From contig NZ_KB905823.1 in the NCBI RefSeq assembly GCF_000381025.1, forward strand, positions 124,001-188,000: a stretch of 64,000 nt of DNA, in the 5' to 3' direction. Source of the stretch: Streptomyces sulphureus DSM 40104. Lineage in GTDB: Bacteria; Actinomycetota; Actinomycetes; Streptomycetales; Streptomycetaceae. Each line of letters starts with the position of its first letter. Positions within the stretch are counted from its first letter, which is position 1. The notes beneath the pieces are model-generated. The model ran no database searches and was not told the DNA's origin. It saw nothing but the letters and a program-made list of their open reading frames with translations. The position numbers were made by a program, and so were the translations under genes. Shown one piece after another: positions 57,484-64,000 of the stretch.

Positions 57484-58953
57484 CTACGACCGCGGACTTG
57501 TCCGACGCGATGACGGGTTCAGCTGCACGTCTCCTGGACCGCACGACCACATGCCCGGAAGAAAAACCGGGGGCCGCGCCCACCCGAGGCAGCCGCCCGT
57601 GTGGTACGGCAAATCACGAGGGGCGCGACCGGATGGAAGCACGGAGACAGCCCGTGCAAGTGTCTGTGCGATTTTACGCCGCGCGGGATTGGTGGACGGG
57701 GTCTGGTCGGCAGGGTGTACACGGTTTGTCAGCAGAATCACGATCGACCGCGAGGTTCGGTCGATCACAAGAGAAGTACCGGTAAATCCGGTGTGACCCA
57801 GTGTACGGACGGAGGACAAGGGGCCCATATACCATTTCTGGTCGAGTTCGAATCCGAGGCCATGTGCATTTCCGGGGAATTCTTGGTTGTAGTTGCGTTG
57901 CAACAGATTTATGCCGTGCGGGGACAGGATGCGCTGACCGCAGTATGAACCGCCGTTCAAGATGGTTTGACTCAGGACCGCGAGATCATCGACTGTCGAG
58001 AAGACGCCCGCGTGTCCAGCTACGCCTCCGAATGCCCAGGCGTTGTTGTCGTGGACGGAACCGTGGATGAGCCCCCGTCCTGCCTCGTAGGAAGTGGCCG
58101 CTATGCGCTTCCGTTCGCGTGCCGGCGGATTGTATCCGGTGTCCCGCATGCCGAGCGGTGCGGTGATATCCCTGCGGACAAGGGCATCGAGCGTGCGGCC
58201 GGTAATTTTTTCCAGGACCAGTTGCAAGCTCAGCATGTTCAGGTCGGAGTAGAGATACCGGGAACCCGCCGGTGACAGCGGGCGGCTTCTGAGAATAGCC
58301 TCTGTCTGCTCTTGTTTTCCTCCCTGTACTTGACTCAAAGATGGTTGGGGGTCCGGGGGCAGACCGGATGTGTGGGTCAACAACTCCTTGACCGTGATGC
58401 GTTCTTTGTTGTTGACGGAAAAGCCGGGCAGGTAACGGGAAACTGGTGTGTTGAGGTGCAGTCGTCCGCTCTCGAGTTGCTGTACCGCCACGAGAGAGGT
58501 GAACAACTTCGACAGGGAGGCCAGGTCGTAGATTGTGTCTGGTCGCGCCTGTTGCCGCTGACGCGCGGGAATATTTCGACCGTCCTTCCCGTATCGGACG
58601 GCGTAGCCTGCTGAACTACGCGCAACTACGTTGCCCTCGGAGGCGATCAGCCACGTGGCTCCCGGAAAGAGGAACTCATTACGCGAAGACGGATCAGTCC
58701 ACTTCTTCATGTCGTGCGCGAAGGCATTGAGGGGGCCGGAAGTCATGCCGGCCTCTTGGGGCGTAGTGCGGTGGAGCACAGAACCAGAAGGGGCATATCC
58801 GCGGTGGGGGCGATGGCAACCCGGGGCGGCAGTGTGGGTCTTGTGTTTCTGAGCTCCCTGGGATCCGGCTTCGATCGCGGAAAGGCACAGTGCCAGCACT
58901 CCGGCCAGAAAGAACACGGTGATCTTGCCGAAACTGGTGAGAAACGGCTTCAT
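57484..58953 (-). CDS. Secreted serine hydrolase (beta-lactamase / family S12-like)
   Basis: 489 residues. The N-terminus (MKPFLTSFGKITVFFLAGVL then ALCLSA) is a signal peptide or anchor. The catalytic motif SLSK (Ser146-Lys149) in YDLASLSKLFTS, the second motif YSD (usually YxN) and the third motif HTG (LGHTGFTG) mark a penicillin-binding-protein-like hydrolase, more likely an esterase or D-peptidase than a true beta-lactamase. Codon use is visibly less G/C-biased than in neighbouring genes, suggesting separate acquisition. The last ~55 residues are Arg/Pro/Ser-rich and look like read-through into non-conserved sequence. The ATG at 58953 was chosen because the signal peptide starts there. 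Confidence 0.82.
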   Translation of the reverse strand: MKPFLTSFGKITVFFLAGVLALCLSAIEAGSQGAQKHKTHTAAPGCHRPHRGYAPSGSVLHRTTPQEAGMTSGPLNAFAHDMKKWTDPSSRNEFLFPGATWLIASEGNVVARSSAGYAVRYGKDGRNIPARQRQQARPDTIYDLASLSKLFTSLVAVQQLESGRLHLNTPVSRYLPGFSVNNKERITVKELLTHTSGLPPDPQPSLSQVQGGKQEQTEAILRSRPLSPAGSRYLYSDLNMLSLQLVLEKITGRTLDALVRRDITAPLGMRDTGYNPPARERKRIAATSYEAGRGLIHGSVHDNNAWAFGGVAGHAGVFSTVDDLAVLSQTILNGGSYCGQRILSPHGINLLQRNYNQEFPGNAHGLGFELDQKWYMGPLSSVRTLGHTGFTGTSLVIDRTSRSIVILLTNRVHPADQTPSTNPARRKIAQTLARAVSVLPSGRAPRDLPYHTGGCLGWARPPVFLPGMWSCGPGDVQLNPSSRRTSPRS

Positions 58954-59374
58954 CTTCTCTCGACCCCCTCTGGCTCGGAGCATGGAGACAGGCCGCTCGG
59001 GCGGAGGACCCGTGACGAACGCGGAGGCTCTCCAGACGAGACTAGACCCGGGCTGAGTCAAAGGCATGCCAACGGTGGCTGCACGAGTCGCTGAATATCA
59101 CCGACGTGAGGAGAGCACAATTTGTTGCACCCCTGCATTCGGCCGTCGTGCTGCGGGCCCGTCCACCGTGGAGTTGACAGCCGACAACTGCCCTTGCGGC
59201 GCGTGGCCCTAATCCTGGCGGATGGCATCCAGCCGAGTTGGGCCAGGTGCCACTCACAGCGTCGCGCGCCGCACGTGGTGGTCTCGAAAGTGCCGCGGTG
59301 TTCGGCCCTCGCCGTTCGTGGACCGGATCGGCCGGCATCAGCGGGGCGATCCGGTCAGCACCACGGTGTCGACC
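58954..59374. other. Gap with no supported gene
   Basis: About 420 bases between the start of the serine hydrolase gene and the stop of the FAD monooxygenase gene, both on the minus strand. Frames here lack motifs. The promoter of the hydrolase gene must lie in the left part. No clear palindrome was found. Confidence 0.45.
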
Positions 59375-60763
59375 TCAGTAGGCCAGGTGGCCGTCAGGGC
59401 GGATGAGGACGTGGCCGTCGGCTGACGCGGTGTACGCCGAGTAGGCGGCGAAGGCGTTGCCGTCGATGTCGATGACATACCGGCCGAAGTCGGTCGGGTC
59501 GTCGCCGGGGCGCAGGACGGCGTAGCTGTGGTCCGCGTCCGGGGCGGACGCGCCGAAGACGAGTCGGGTCGCGTGAGGGCCGCGGAAGAGATCGAACAGC
59601 CGGATCTGCTTGCCCGTGGAATCCCGGACAAGCGCGTCGGGAGCGCGGTCGCCGGGGGCGAGGGCGCCGGTAGCGGATTGCGGGCGGTAGCTGATGTGCA
59701 AGCCGAGATGCTCCTCGCCGCGCTTGTGGGCCTCGGCCCGGCCGGCGGCGTACAACCGCAGGAGATCGTCGCTCGTCTTCAGAGCGGTGGCCGCCACTGC
59801 CCTGCGTTCGGTTTCGTAGCTGTCCAGCTTGGTCTCTGCCGCCAATTTCCAGCCGAGGTTGTAGGCGTCTTGAACGCTGGTGTTCATCCCTTGCCCGCCA
59901 GTGGGCGGGTGGACGTGCGCGGCGTCGCCCGCGAGGAAGACGCGCCCGACGCGGAATCGTTCGGCGAGCCTGACATTCGGGCGCCACACGGTGGACCAGT
60001 GGCAGCCGCTCAAGTGCACGCCGGCCGAGAACCCGTCCAGGACGGTCTGCATGGTGGTCAGGGAGGCGTCGTCGTCCATGCCGATGGGAGTGTTGAGCTG
60101 AAACATGTCAGTGCCTGGCAGCGGGGTCATCACCACGCCGGTCATGGGGCTGGTGGCGGCGGCGAACCAGTGGCCGATGGTCGGATCGAGATCCGGGGCG
60201 TACACGTCACCGATCACAAGTCGGAAGGTTTCGTCTGTGGTGCCGTGGAAAGCGGCTCCGATCGCCTTGCGCACGGTGCTGGAACCGCCGTCGGCCCCTA
60301 CCAGGTAGTCGAAGCGCTCGATTTCGCCTGTGCCGAAATATGCGGTCACCGCATGTTCGTCCTGTTCCAACCCCGTCAGCTCCATTGCGGACTCCACCCG
60401 CGTGCCGAAATCGGCGAGGCGGGAACGGAGTATCTTTTCGAGTTGGGCCTGACCGAGCGTCCACGGGTTGGGGTACGGCTGGTCAGGCCGGGGGGCCCGC
60501 AGCTCGGCCATCCGGCGCTCCTCAACCGTGTGTCCATCGAGGTGGACACGGTAGGCCGGCGGAAGAGAACCCGCGGCCAGTACGGCGTCCACCACGCCTA
60601 GGTCGTCGAAGACCTCCAGTGTGCGCGGCTGGATCGTGTCTGCTCGCGATCCGCGGAAAAAACCGTCGGCCTTGTCGACGACGCGTACTTCCACCCCACG
60701 TCGGGCCAGGTCGATGGCGAGCGTGAGGCCGGTCGGCCCGCCGCCCGTGATGAGGACTCGCAC
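59375..60763 (-). CDS. FAD-dependent aromatic-ring hydroxylase/monooxygenase
   Basis: 462 residues of the class A flavoprotein monooxygenases (PheA/TetX/RdmE-like). The FAD-binding start VRVLITGGGPTGLTLAIDLA, the DG-type motif YLVGADGGSSTVRKAIG and the GDAAHVHPPTGGQGMN motif are complete, and a C-terminal thioredoxin-like extension is present. It hydroxylates a phenolic or polycyclic substrate with NAD(P)H and O2. The GTG at 60763 is preceded by GAAAGGGG; an in-frame upstream Met at 60856 would overlap the operators. A divergent TetR gene with twin operators suggests substrate-induced expression, either catabolic or a drug-inactivating (tetracycline- or rifamycin-type) role. Confidence 0.92.
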   Translation of the reverse strand: MRVLITGGGPTGLTLAIDLARRGVEVRVVDKADGFFRGSRADTIQPRTLEVFDDLGVVDAVLAAGSLPPAYRVHLDGHTVEERRMAELRAPRPDQPYPNPWTLGQAQLEKILRSRLADFGTRVESAMELTGLEQDEHAVTAYFGTGEIERFDYLVGADGGSSTVRKAIGAAFHGTTDETFRLVIGDVYAPDLDPTIGHWFAAATSPMTGVVMTPLPGTDMFQLNTPIGMDDDASLTTMQTVLDGFSAGVHLSGCHWSTVWRPNVRLAERFRVGRVFLAGDAAHVHPPTGGQGMNTSVQDAYNLGWKLAAETKLDSYETERRAVAATALKTSDDLLRLYAAGRAEAHKRGEEHLGLHISYRPQSATGALAPGDRAPDALVRDSTGKQIRLFDLFRGPHATRLVFGASAPDADHSYAVLRPGDDPTDFGRYVIDIDGNAFAAYSAYTASADGHVLIRPDGHLAY

Positions 60764-60848
60764 AATGTGCCCCTTTCGTTCAGTGCGTGATGGATCGCGG
60801 CCCGACTCGTCCGGGTCGCGGCGCGGCGAAGGTGTACTCGCCCAGTTA

Positions 60849-60863
60849 GTGAACATCGTTCAC
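60849..60863. promoter_or_regulatory. TetR operator 1
   Basis: GTGAAC-ATC-GTTCAC, a perfect 6-bp inverted repeat with a 3-base centre. It lies in the divergent promoter between the FAD monooxygenase and the TetR gene. Confidence 0.85.
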
Positions 60864-60864
60864 G

Positions 60865-60879
60865 GTGAACGTTGTTCAC
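60865..60879. promoter_or_regulatory. TetR operator 2
   Basis: GTGAAC-GTT-GTTCAC, the same arms as operator 1, one base after it (centres 16 bases apart). Twin operators of this form are typical of TetR control of divergent genes. Confidence 0.85.
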
Positions 60880-60981
60880 GCTAGGCTAGGTGTAGCCGGG
60901 AGTCAACCGACTCCCGGTGGAACGGCCGCAGATCGGGATCGACGCCCGCGCGGCCGCACGCGAGGACGGAAAGCGGGCACG

Positions 60982-61593
60982 ATGCTGCTGCGGAAGGCGA
61001 ACGTGGTCGACGGCGCGCTGGCGCTGCTGGACGACACGGGCCTGGACGGCCTGACCATGCGTAAGCTCGGTGAGGCGCTGGGAGTGCGAGCCGGCGCCCT
61101 GTATCGGCATTTCCCCAGCAAGCAGGCGTTGCTGGACGCCATGGCCGAGCGGATCATGGCGTCGGTCGAAGTCACGCTGGAGCCCGGGCACTGGAGCGAG
61201 CAAGGTGTGGCCCTGGCCGGCCGGCTACGGCACGCTTTGCTGCGCCACCGCGATGGTGCCCGTGTGGTGGCCGGCGCCTACACCGCCGAGGCCCACACCG
61301 TCCTGTTCGGCAACACTTCGGCTGCCCTGCTCCGCCAAGCCGGGCTCCCGCCTCGGCAGGCGGCGTGGGCGGTCGCGGCGGTCAGCCAATATGTGATCGG
61401 CCACACGATCGAGGAGCAGGCGCGCGCGGACCTGGTCGAAGGCGGCTTGTGGTCGAAGAAGATGGACGCCTTCACCGAACTCTCGGACGACGTCGCCCTC
61501 TCGGCCTTCGACGCCGATCCGGAAGAACGGTTCGTCTACGGCCTACAGCTCTTTCTCAACGGAATTCGTCATGAACTCTCCACCACCGAATGA
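60982..61593 (+). CDS. TetR-family regulator (TetR_C tetracycline-repressor-like sensor domain)
   Basis: 203 residues. The DNA-binding part is VVDGALALLDDTGLDGLTMR then KLGEALGVRAGALYRHFPSK (about residues 8-50), close to TetR proper. The C-terminal half (RHALLRHRDGARVVAGAY; VIGHTIEEQA; FVYGLQLFLNGI) matches the TetR_C ligand domain. The ATG at 60982 begins the conserved sequence. It is divergent from the FAD monooxygenase gene, and the two perfect inverted repeats between them are its probable binding sites. Confidence 0.93.
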   Translation: MLLRKANVVDGALALLDDTGLDGLTMRKLGEALGVRAGALYRHFPSKQALLDAMAERIMASVEVTLEPGHWSEQGVALAGRLRHALLRHRDGARVVAGAYTAEAHTVLFGNTSAALLRQAGLPPRQAAWAVAAVSQYVIGHTIEEQARADLVEGGLWSKKMDAFTELSDDVALSAFDADPEERFVYGLQLFLNGIRHELSTTE

Positions 61594-61714
61594 CCGCCCC
61601 GGTTCGTAAGACCATCTCGCGGCTTCCCGGGCAGTGTCGAGAGCGAAATCGCTTGGCACGAGTGGGCGTCGGGTCCCATGTGACGAGCGGCAGTGTGCGA
61701 TACGTGATCAGTTG

Positions 61715-61756
61715 CTTCTCGCACTCGGCCGGCGTGAGGCAGCCGACTGCGAGAAG
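61715..61756. repeat. 9-bp inverted repeat downstream of the TetR gene
   Basis: CTTCTCGCA (61715-61723) pairs perfectly with TGCGAGAAG (61748-61756) across a 24-base loop. It lies about 120 bases after the TetR stop. It could terminate that transcript, though the large loop makes this uncertain. The rest of 61594-61959 shows no supported gene. Confidence 0.35.
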
Positions 61757-61959
61757 TGCCGACCGGGGCCTCGATACCGGCCTCGGCTGGAACGAGGCTC
61801 TACCGGTCGGTCGAGACACGCCCGCTTGTGAACCGGGTTCGCCACCAGGGATCTTTTTTGTGCGGCCAGTAGTCCGTTTCGTGCGAGGGTCGACCCTTCC
61901 TGTCGCCGGGCCATGTCGGCGATCGCTGCGGGCGGCCCCACATCGCGGTGCGGTGCACC

Positions 61960-62260
61960 AAGCCGTCCGGGATGAGGGTCGGGCCAGCCGCGAATACCGA
62001 CTCATGGTCGATCGCAGGCATGTCCGCCTGCGGGGCCGAGTCGTTACCGGAGCCGGCGTCCGCCTGCCCCTCCAGCACACTGCCGATCGTGAAACGGCCG
62101 GCGGCCAACATGGCCGTCCGCGCGTCCCGCTCAGTCGCCCCCGAGGTGAGCAGGAAGTTCATCTTGTGGTGCATCCGGCCAAGGTCGCCTGCAGGGGTGC
62201 TGCCCGTGTGGAAGCGTGCGCCATCCCGGCGCAGCAGCAGGGTGCGCCGGAAGCTGTTGT
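61960..62260 (-). pseudogene. Remnant of a TetR-family ligand-binding domain
   Basis: A minus-strand frame reads LLLRRDGARFHTGSTPAG, then RDARTAMLAAGRFTIGSVL followed by EGQADAGSG, then PAIDHESVFAAG. The layout matches the TetR_C domain (LxxHRDGARxxAGxxP, then YTxGFVLEEQA), as in the intact TetR at 60982-61593, but the sequence is diverged and the helix-turn-helix half cannot be found upstream in frame. It is probably the tail of a second, lost repressor gene. Confidence 0.5.
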
Positions 62261-62394
62261 CCGGCAATCGATGGCGCCGATCGTCGTCGGGCGTCGGCAG
62301 CGGGGCGGGCGCGTGTAGAGCGAGGGCTGTTCGACAGATCGCGTTGCGTACGGCAGCCGGGTAGGTGGGTGCCGTGAGCAGATGGTGCACCGAC

Positions 62395-62610
62395 CAGGAC
62401 CGGTTGCAGCGTCTGGGAGAGGTGAGTCTTCGACAGGCTGCACTGGGGCGGCGGTCCTCGCCGATCGGACTCGGCCTCGGGGCACGGAGCCCGCAGGAGA
62501 CCGCGGTCGCCGTGGCCGACGAGATCATCACCGCGCAGTGAGGCGGAACCGGCCGGCGGCTGTGCCAGAGCCGCATGCCGATCCTCCGCCGGGCGCCGCC
62601 CCGCGACGGA
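62395..62610 (+). pseudogene. Remnant of an XdhC/CoxI-family protein C-terminus
   Basis: A plus-strand frame reads RRSSPIGLGLGARSPQETAV, then AVADEIITAQ, an in-frame TGA at 62539-62541, and GGTGRRLCQSRMPIL. The XdhC C-terminus reads roughly SPIGLDLGARTPEETAVSI, then AEIIA, then GGxGRxLSxTxGPIH, so the match spans the stop codon. XdhC proteins mature molybdenum hydroxylases. The N-terminal part is absent. Confidence 0.55.
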
Positions 62611-62847
62611 GAGCCCATCTCGGGTAGCTGCCATGACTGCTGAGCGCGCCGGCACGCGGAAAACGGAAAACTGTATGCTTCGCATGGTCGTTACTCGCCG
62701 ACAGCGTCATCCGTCTTCCCGACCCGGCCTGTCGGGCGGAGGAAGATAAGGGGAGCGCTGTGGCGAGGCAAGCGGTCAGCGGGGACGGCCCGGAAGGATT
62801 CAGGACACCGGGCACCAGTCGTCACCGCCCGAATCCGCAACCGCAGT

Positions 62848-63475
62848 GTGGTACGGACGCCGGGGCCAAGAGCCGAGCTACCCGTGTACGAGCCGACCGA
62901 CGGACTCGGCGTGAGCCGCGTTACCGTTCCCCGAAGCTGTCCGGCAGCTCGAGGTGGAGTCCTTGGTGGACAGCCTGCTGCGCCATGGCACCGTCGTACG
63001 TCTGATGAGCCCCCGCCTCCTTCGGGACTCGTTCGACATCCTGCGGGCCATCGAGCCGATCGCGGCGCGGCACGCGGCCGAGTCCGACGACGGGACGATC
63101 AGCGCCTCGATGCAGCAGTGGCCGGAAGACATGCAGGAGTTGGCCGAGAAACGGGTGCCGCGGGTGTCGGAGGCGATGCTGCATGCCCATCGTGAGTCCC
63201 ACCTCACGCTCTTCAGGGCCGCGGGCGGAGAGGGGCTGCAGCGCCACCTGTGCATGTTGTGGAACACCTGCGAGCGGTGTGTGACGAACAGCCTCTCCAA
63301 GCACGGGCGGCAGGCCGCGGCAGCGCGAGAGCATGCCGACTCGGCGCGGTGCCTTCAGGAGTGCGACTCGGGCGGTACGGCGAACGTACTGCCTCGGCAC
63401 CTTGAGGCGAACCGTGCCGGGTCTTCGGACCATCTCACCGAACGGGTGGCGCAGTCCTGCCCGCAGGCCCCCTGA
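62848..63475 (+). pseudogene. Frameshifted GntR-family (FadR/FCD-type) regulator
   Basis: The recognition helix LGVSRVTV (62905-62928) lies in one frame and its continuation EAVRQLEVESLVD (from 62933) in the next, where intact GntR proteins read LGVSRxTVREAxRQLExEGLV. A single-base shift in the C-run near 62929-62932 explains this. The FCD-type effector domain follows: RAIEPIAARHAAES, then HLTLFRAAGGEGLQRHLCML. The part before the helix is poorly conserved. An internal start at 62954 would give a 173-residue product lacking the DNA-binding domain. Confidence 0.65.
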
Positions 63476-63506
63476 TCCTGATTCGGGAATGACGTGGAGG
63501 TTGTCC

Positions 63507-64000
63507 GTGACAGATGGCCGAGAAGAACAGTCGTCCGCTGCTCAGCGCGCCTACGCCGAGATCGCCGAGCGCATGGCCTCGGGTGAGCTGCGCCCCGGCA
63601 TCTGGTTGCGGGAAGAGTCCCTGGCCGCCTCGATGGGGATCAGTCGCACGCCGGTGCGGGAGGCGCTGCGCAAACTCAACTCCGAGGGGCTCGTGCGGAT
63701 CGAGCGCTACCGAGGCGCTCAAGTCGTGGAGTGGAGCCCCGAGCAGGTCGCTGAGATCTACGGGCTGCGCGCGGTCATCGAGGGCTACGTGGCAGCGGTC
63801 GCCACGCAGAACATCACCGAAGACATCCTGAGCAAACTCGAAGCCAACCTCGTCGACTACGACCGGGCGATCGCGGAAGGGGGCGCCGCGGCCAGACAGC
63901 GGGCGGCCACTTTGAACAACGAGTTCCATGCGACGTTGCTGGAGGCCACCGGCAACAACGCTCTCATCCACTTGCTCACCGGTGTGCTCGGTCTGGCACT
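63507..64000 (+). CDS. GntR-family transcriptional regulator (FadR/FCD type), 3' partial
   Basis: 164 codons are visible, open to the window end. The GTG at 63507 is preceded by GGAGG at six bases. The winged helix-turn-helix reads IAERMASGELRPGIWLREES, then LAASMGISRTPVREALRKLN and SEGLVRIERYRGAQVVE, complete and in frame. The FCD effector domain begins EQVAEIYGLRAVIEGYVAAV and includes NNEFHATLLEATGNNAL with the conserved metal-ligand-type His. It follows the broken GntR gene, which suggests duplication or replacement. The target is unknown and probably lies beyond the window. Confidence 0.9.
   Translation, partial: MTDGREEQSSAAQRAYAEIAERMASGELRPGIWLREESLAASMGISRTPVREALRKLNSEGLVRIERYRGAQVVEWSPEQVAEIYGLRAVIEGYVAAVATQNITEDILSKLEANLVDYDRAIAEGGAAARQRAATLNNEFHATLLEATGNNALIHLLTGVLGLA

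Overview
High-GC actinobacterial DNA, most likely from a Streptomyces or close relative. The evidence is strong G/C third-position bias, GTG starts, ATGA/GTGA gene overlaps, modular type I PKS/NRPS genes, a three-subunit (alpha, beta, epsilon) acyl-CoA carboxylase, and many TetR, LacI, GntR and Lrp-type regulators. No rRNA, tRNA or CRISPR array was seen. Both window ends cut genes: a PKS on the left and a GntR regulator on the right.

Region 1 (1-40035) is most of a hybrid polyketide/non-ribosomal peptide cluster, nearly all on the + strand and mostly start/stop coupled. The order is: the tail of a PKS module (degenerate DH, KR, ACP); KS-AT-KR-ACP; KS-AT-DH-ER-KR-ACP; KS-AT-DH-KR-ACP; KS-AT-ACP followed by an epimerase-like domain; then an NRPS C-A(with inserted N-methyltransferase)-PCP-TE. 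Next come a type II thioesterase, acyl-CoA carboxylase beta and epsilon subunits, a fatty acyl-AMP ligase, a decayed KAS III gene, a free-standing adenylation domain, a biotin-carrying carboxylase alpha subunit, a 14-TM-type MFS exporter and a TetR regulator. The adenylation domain inside the NRPS has lost its core motifs, while the free-standing one is intact with a threonine-like pocket, so amino-acid loading in trans is likely. The beta subunit has Gly at the acyl-specificity position and one AT has an AGH-type motif, together suggesting an unusual alkylmalonyl extender. The last PKS module has no reductive domain, so the NRPS should receive a beta-ketoacyl chain and form a beta-keto N-methylamide, possibly cyclised by the TE to a tetramate or a lactone.

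Region 2 (40036-43102) is a junction of decayed genes: an HNH-nuclease remnant, an intact TetR gene with an inverted-repeat operator, a small membrane protein and a frameshifted Lrp/AsnC gene.

Region 3 (43103-54589) is a catabolic locus. A tightly coupled minus-strand operon encodes a FrlB-like sugar-phosphate deglycase, a FrlD-like kinase, hydantoinase/oxoprolinase subunits HyuA and HyuB, an MHS-family transporter and a gamma-glutamyltransferase. A LacI regulator is divergent from it, with two near-identical palindromes between them, and is followed by a DadA-like oxidase. The set fits uptake and breakdown of glycated (Amadori) glutamine/pyroglutamate-type compounds.

Region 4 (54590-64000) is accessory DNA: an IS481-type transposase remnant, a TetR/MFS efflux pair, a secreted serine hydrolase, a TetR/FAD-monooxygenase pair with two clear tandem operators, then a graveyard of decayed TetR, XdhC and GntR genes before an intact GntR gene that runs off the window.
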